From positions 60,785-124,784 of the forward strand of contig MNCI01006577.1 in NCBI GenBank assembly GCA_015680685.1: a stretch of 64,000 nt of DNA, read 5' to 3'. The translations under genes were made by a program, and so were the position numbers. The notes beneath the pieces are model-generated. The model searched no databases. It was given only the letters and a program-made list of their open reading frames with translations, and was not told where the DNA came from. This DNA comes from Gnetum montanum (lineage: Eukaryota; Streptophyta; Gnetopsida; Gnetales; Gnetaceae). Each line of letters opens with the position of its first letter. The stretch's first letter is position 1. Below are positions 58,922-64,000 of this stretch, piece after piece.

Positions 58922-60170
58922 TTGATAATCTTCCTCTTGGAAGATCTCAGTATGAGTTGCATGCATCTCAGTCTCCACCTTCCAAGTAGCCTCTAAAGCA
59001 CCATGTCTACTCCATGAAATCTTGACCATAGGGATAACTTTATTGTGTAGCTATTTCAACATACGATCAACAATCTCTACTAGTTGCTCAACATAACTAA
59101 CATCAGACTATAGTTGTATCTCTAAATGGTTAATCACATGATGTTCATCAGGCACAAATTGTCATAGCATAGATGCATGAAATACATCATGGACATGTGT
59201 CAAATGAGGAGGCAATGATGTTTGAGAGGCCACTCTCCCAATCCATTGTAACACCTAAAATGAACCAATGTATCTAGGAGCCAATTTCCCTTTTCAACCA
59301 AATCGAGTAAGGCATTTCAAAGGAGAAACACGAAGAAATATAGGATCTCTGACTATAAACTCTAGTGGCCTTCGACGTCGATTGGCATATGATGCTTACC
59401 TATCTTGTGTAGCTCTCAATCTATCTTGGATCTCCCAAATTTTCTCTGTAGTTTACCTCACCAAATCTATGCTTACCTACTAACGATCTTCTATGATATT
59501 CCAACATAAAGGTTTTCTACATGGCCTACCATATAAAATCTCATATGGTGCTACTTGCAAACTCTCTTGATAACTGTTGTTATATGAAAATTTAGCTAAT
59601 GGTAGCATTTGATGCCAACCTTATCTATATTGCAAGGCATAGGCTCTCAACATGTCTTCTAGAATCTGATTCACCTACTTAGTTTAATCATCAGTTTGTG
59701 GATGATATGCTAAAATTATATTAAGCTTTGTACCCATCTCCTTTTGAAATTCCTGCCAAAAATGTGACATGAATCAAGAATATTTATCACTAATAATCTA
59801 TTATGGCACACCATGCAACTGCACTATGTCTACAAGAAAGAGATGTCTACTGATGATCATATGACAAGGAAATGGGTAGACTTTGTCAACAAATCAACAA
59901 CTACTAATATAGAATCATGACCATTGTATGCTTATGGAAGACCAACAATGAAATCCATACCAATGGCATTCCATTTCCACTCGGGAATATCATGGAAACA
60001 CAAATATCCCAAAGGTCTTTAATGCTTTATCTTCTCCTTTTGACAAATTAAACATCAAGATACATACTCTCCTATCCTGCTCTTCATACCAGGCCACCAA
60101 TACATCTGTCATAAACTTTGGTACATTCTTTGACTACCTAGATGCATTTAGTATCTACTCATGTGGGCCT
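58922..60170 (-). pseudogene. Element C2 integrase and C-terminus
   Basis: Colinear with 49,966-51,221 and without the solo LTR found there. Recognisable blocks are the YEILYGRPCRKPLC region (59,510-59,560), the VEFAYNNSY equivalent now partly altered, and MDFIVGLP (59,940-59,960). It differs from C1 by scattered substitutions and small indels, so the two copies are diverged paralogues and not a recent assembly duplicate. Confidence 0.75.
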
Positions 60171-60835
60171 CATCCATTAATTAAATTTGTAGAGCTTCTG
60201 GAACACATATTCGACCATTCCTTTATAATACCCCATGACTATCCATAAAAAGCGGTCCATCAAAGGTAATCTGTTGCCTCAATGCTTGACACCAAGGATC
60301 ATGTCATTGTTGCTCTCCTATTTTTTCTTGAAAATATGATTGAATTATCAAGTTATTAAGATTTCTTGTCACCCTACTTAATGCATCCGCTACTTTATTA
60401 GTCTTGCCAAGCTTGTATTTAATAGTGAAATCAAAATTAGCATGTAGCTCCACCCATGTATGTTTTCATAGATTTAACCATGGCTGAGTCATAAGATATT
60501 GGAGGCTCTTATGGTTAGTCCAAATAGTAACTTGCTCTTCATATAGATAATGCTGCCAAATCTTTAATGCAAAGATCACAACACCTAATTCTAGATCATG
60601 CATGGGATATCTAATTTCATGTGGCCTTAATTGATGGGATGCATAAGCCACAACCTTTCCATCTTACATCAACACATAACTAGATCCATGCCTTGAAGCA
60701 TCAGTACTAACATCATATGGATGTCCTAGTGTAGGAGATATTAGCATTGGAGTAATCACTAATATATGCTTCAACTCTTCAAATATAGCTTGAGAAGCTA
60801 GGCCCAAAGTAAAGTTAGCCTCCTTCCGTAGCGAT
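60171..60835 (-). pseudogene. Element C2 RNase H
   Basis: The open stretch 60,651-60,466 reads [40 protein letters not shown], then [13 protein letters not shown]. It includes the Glu of the DLEL motif and the Asp-to-Asn change in TNHKS. It shows the uninterrupted form of the site where the solo LTR sits in C1 (60,540-60,556). Confidence 0.8.
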
Positions 60836-61281
60836 CACGTCAAAGGACATGTTATGTGGGAAAAATGTTCCACAAACCTTCAGTAATATCCTGCTAAGCC
60901 CAAGAAGCTTCGTACCTCCACTACTAATTGTAGCATAGGCCAATCATGAATGATTGCAATCTTTGTAGGGTCTACAGAGATACTAGCTCCTAACACCACA
61001 TGTCCTAAGAACTGAATCTTTGATTACTAAAATGAACACTTGGATAGCTGAGCATACAATTGGTACTTCCTTAAAGTCTATAAAACAATCCACAAGTTAT
61101 TTGCATGTAATTGTTCATTAGGAGAATATACTAAGATATCATCTATGAACACAATCACAAACTGATCTAGGAATGGCCACATCACACTATTCATGAGGTG
61201 CATGAAAACTACTCGTGCATTTTTCAACCTAAAAGGTAGCATTAAAAACTCATAATGGCCATATTGTATTTTAAATGTTAT
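60836..61281 (-). pseudogene. Element C2 reverse transcriptase, C-terminal part
   Basis: The minus strand shows [20 protein letters not shown] (61,260), [16 protein letters not shown] (61,150) and the connection block down to 60,840. The frame is cut at 61,281 by the LTR of element D. The upstream half of C2 (rest of RT, protease, gag and 5' LTR) would lie beyond D, to the right of this window. Confidence 0.8.
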
Positions 61282-62285
61282 TGATGAGTGGCGAGGTACC
61301 CCTACACTCAACCATACGAAACGAGGATCGCACGTGCGATCCAGTCGAACTCCGCAGATGGACTTGTTGTGGCACCTAGATAGTTAGCCTTAGGTCGCAA
61401 TTCGCTGTCTTCCCACCTAGACTAGTTTTGCATATGTCACGTATGGTTTAGTCTAGATGAGGTGTATGATGTATTCTAATTCTAACGCTACTCTTGAAGG
61501 TAGTGGAAAATAATACTAACTAAGCTAAGCTAGGAGGAAAAGGGTAAGAAAATCTAATCTAGCCTAAGTGCGATGAGCAACCTATTCCTTAATCAACCGT
61601 ACATATCTTGGACTTCGTGCACAACTACCACTGGGACTACCAAGCGTAGCTCCTAGGTACGCCACTGGGATTACCAAGTGCAGATCCCAAATATGCCACT
61701 GGGTTACCAAGCGTAGATCCTGGATATGCCACTGGGCTATCAAGTAGTCACACTTAAATGCTCGTAATCAAGTCGCATTCGTTCCACTTCTAGGAGTTAA
61801 GGGTGAGAGACTAATCGCGATGAGCAACCGATTCCTTGACTAGCCGTACACATCCGTAGATGCTCGTAATCAAGTCATACTCACACCGTGCTATGAAAGC
61901 AATAAATAACATTAAATAAATAACAAATAAATAAACTAAGTGAATGCTGCAATGATGAAGTAATCTCGATATTTATTGTCAATCATGTGCATGTCCAAGT
62001 ACGACACACTCGAATAAAGACACCGTACAATTACATTGACCACACTGCAGGCAGACACGGGGAAACAATCTAACTTTGGAGGGATCAAACTGCCAGAGCT
62101 TCGCTACTTCTAAAATGGGATCCAAATGAGGGAGAGCCACCTCTTGTTTATAGATATGGCGGTAGATTGCGATATCGTGTACGCGATATTGTAGGGGAAG
62201 ATGCAATATCGCGGGGGATGCGATATCGCGTCGACTGCGATATCGCGTACGCGATATCGCGGCTTGTGCGAACCGTGTCTCATCA
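61282..62285 (-). repeat. 3' LTR of TGATGAG-family element D
   Basis: 1,004 bp in plus orientation from TGATGAGTGGCGAGG to GTGTCTCATCA. The minus strand has a TATA-like box (CTATAAACAAGAGG, near 62,150) and AATAAAG (62,018-62,012). The region 61,560-61,890 contains a partial internal duplication ('gatgagcaacc...attcctt...ccgtacat' twice) and a short tandem series 'ccactgggttaccaagcgtagatcc' (61,630-61,745). U3 has the cleanest GCGATATCGC array of the window (62,163-62,272). It interrupts the RT of C2; the target copy left of it would be GTTAT. Confidence 0.85.
62163..62272. repeat. GCGATATCGC palindrome array in LTR U3
   Basis: Six GATATC/AATATC palindromes lie in 110 bp. The best part is TGCGATATCGCGTACGCGATATCGCGG split by a GTAC centre (62,238-62,264). 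Matching arrays, at different decay stages, lie at 88-235, 4,805-4,900, 11,577-11,700 and 52,829-52,898. Confidence 0.75.
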
Positions 62286-62300
62286 TACCCCCATGACTGA
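62286..62300 (-). other. Polypurine tract of element D
   Basis: Minus strand reads TTCAGTCATGGGGGTA immediately before the LTR; the same arrangement occurs at 13,582-13,592. Upstream CTCGAGGACGAG is a sequence often seen just before gypsy 3' LTRs. Confidence 0.6.
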
Positions 62301-62514
62301 ATAAAAACTCGTCCTCGAGTTACAAGGAGAACAAGCTTCAGTAATTACACAGTGGATAGGTATGGGATTATTAACTAGAAAAAGAAAAGGACTAATGCTG
62401 CAGTGTGGGAAGACACAACATAGAGAAAAAATACTACAACTACAAAAATGTGGAACTCATGTAGTTCCTGGTGGCGGTGGCTCCTCCATGGGTGTCTTTT
62501 CCTTTTCTTGTGCT

Positions 62515-63051
62515 CTAGGTATGGTATTTGATAACATTGAGGTATAGCCTAGATTTTCTCCTCTTGTAAGGCATTGAGTGCCTTGGCATGCATGTAAGTT
62601 TGCACTTGTGCCATAGAGGCAACCCAGATAGCCTTCTCTTTTTTTCTACCACCCTTTTACTCACTGTCAATAGTTTATTAAGTTGCTCAGTTCTAAAAGT
62701 GTCGAGTTGGTTCTGAGCAGCCTTTGGCCCTATATTCAGAAGGTTTAATAGTTCCAGAATGGCTTGAACAGAGAGATCAATAGTCACACCACAATTGTTA
62801 ACTATGGTGCCTTCTTCTTTGTTGTGCCAAAATTGGTACATTTCCCCTAAGTACTAGGCATTGCTTTCAGAGAGGGTATCTCTTGCTTCTGCCTATCCAA
62901 ACCGTACGGTAGGAGGATCTTCTTGATGAAAGTTGAATGATTGTTCCTCCTATTCTGCATGTTGTCTGGTAAGATCGTGTCTTCCACCTCTCTGAGATCA
63001 TTCGATCGCACCTTGAGCAGGACCTTCCTGTTGTCCGCATTTTGGGATCAT
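62515..63051 (-). pseudogene. Element D 3'-terminal open frame of unknown function
   Basis: One minus-strand frame of 179 codons runs from ATG 63,051 to TAG at 62,515. It is broken only by TGA (Arg/Trp) and three TAG (Gln) near its start; the last 108 codons are fully open. The ATG directly follows GTGTGATTGCAG, a good 3' splice site preceded by T-rich sequence. The product is hydrophilic, with a Leu-rich helix (AILELLNLLN) and a basic C-terminus, and I recognise no domain. Its place between pol and the 3' LTR is where Athila-like elements carry an env-like gene made from spliced RNA, but no membrane segment is seen here. Confidence 0.5.
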
Positions 63052-63061
63052 CTGCAATCAC

Positions 63062-64000
63062 ACGGGACCAATTGTTAGTAAGGTTGTTACCAAAGTTAGG
63101 TTATACCTTACTACTTGCCTTGATAGATTTACTTTATTTTTGTGTGATGTTAATTATTGAAAGAACATGTCCCTGAAAGATTATAATGTTGAGTCCTCTT
63201 TGCTTAGGTGGTTTCCCAATTTAATTTTCTGGTATAGCTAAGGGGATGAAATTGTTTTTGACACATTTTATTCTTAATTTTAGAACTAATTACCCTTAAA
63301 TATGTCCTTTGGGTGATGATGAATTTCAAAAAATTTATGCACTTATTCGGCATGTGCCCCCTCCCCCACGACTAAGCTGAACACTATGGGTTTAAATAGG
63401 TTCAAATGGAATGAAATTTGGAGTACCAGCGAGCGAGTTATGGATATGAAAGCAAGGGACATGCAATCGCAAGTCGTAGAGAGAAATTTGAAAAACTTCC
63501 CCTACATTGATTAGCATAGGGGGGGTCATGTATATATTGAAGTGAGGGCACTTAGAGAATGTACCAAATTTTTTTTATATGTTTTTGAAATTAAACATTG
63601 TAAACTAAGGACATCTGAATGATTGTTAAAGGATTCCAAGGTAATTCAACTAGTTCTGAAGGCATGAAAATTATGATGGTGTGGAATTTATCAATAAAGA
63701 CCTCAGATGGTAGAGAAAAAGGCTATGTGATGGTAATAAGGAAAGAAAATCAATTGAAAAATTAAGATGAGGATAAGAGATTGTGTGTTCTAGCTAGAGA
63801 ATTAATGAAGATTACGACAAAATTACACAAGTGGGTCCTCCCCAAAGTAGGTTTCAACCTATTATGCCCTTGTGTAATCACACTTAAAGTGTCCATGGGC
63901 ACTAGAAGGGTTAGAGGTAATCTGCACTAACTCCACAAAACACATGCATGGAAATATCACCGAAATGAGATGAAAATTCTATGTTACATGGGACACGAGC
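63062..64000. other. Right edge: internal sequence of element D, unassigned
   Basis: AT-rich, no LTR end and no pol motif in any frame that I can recognise. It probably belongs to element D's internal region or intron, since no boundary is seen after 62,285. Confidence 0.35.

Overview
The window looks like heterochromatic plant nuclear DNA, built almost entirely of decayed Ty3/gypsy LTR retrotransposons nested in one another, plus one piece of plastid DNA. I see no intact host protein gene. The plastid piece (trnK-UUU 5' exon, its group II intron and the matK N-terminus) and the Tat-, Athila- and Tekay/Del-like elements indicate a land plant, most likely a seed plant with a large methylated genome. 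A gymnosperm is possible but not proven. Decay is dominated by C-to-T and G-to-A changes. Most in-frame stops are TAG where CAG is expected, and primer-binding sites differ from consensus only by transitions.

Layout. (1) 1-13.9 kb holds a family with TGATGAG...CTCATCA LTRs and a tRNA-Asp-like primer site. Two plus-strand copies code for gag and protease but show no reverse transcriptase. At least four minus-strand LTRs of the same family lie in and around them. One allelic insertion appears both empty and filled across a 1-base N gap. (2) 13.97-15 kb is plastid trnK/matK DNA; 15-19.35 kb is unassigned sequence with minisatellites. (3) 19.35-46.65 kb is a giant Tat-lineage element (A) of about 18.5 kb after subtracting an 8.8-kb relative (B) inserted in it. 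A carries gag-protease, then an intron-containing gene on the opposite strand, then RT-RNaseH-second RNaseH-integrase. B has gag-protease only. (4) 47.9-61.3 kb is a minus-strand Tekay/Del-like tandem (LTR-internal-LTR-internal). It is interrupted by two solo LTRs with perfect target duplications and, at 61.28 kb, by another TGATGAG-family element running off the right edge.

The most unusual feature is the antisense gene of element A (about 25.93-38.38 kb, minus strand). It has at least eight exons. The six introns with clear GT and AG ends are 66-103 bp, and most junctions keep one reading frame. The frame also runs across the B insertion site once B and one target copy are set aside. Because the introns lie on the strand opposite to the genomic RNA, they would survive retrotransposition. 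B shows what the family looks like without this gene and without pol.

How the parts work together is inferred: autonomous A-type copies would supply polymerase and integrase to B-type copies, and the gag-pro-only family of the left side would likewise depend on a partner. All copies here appear too damaged to move.
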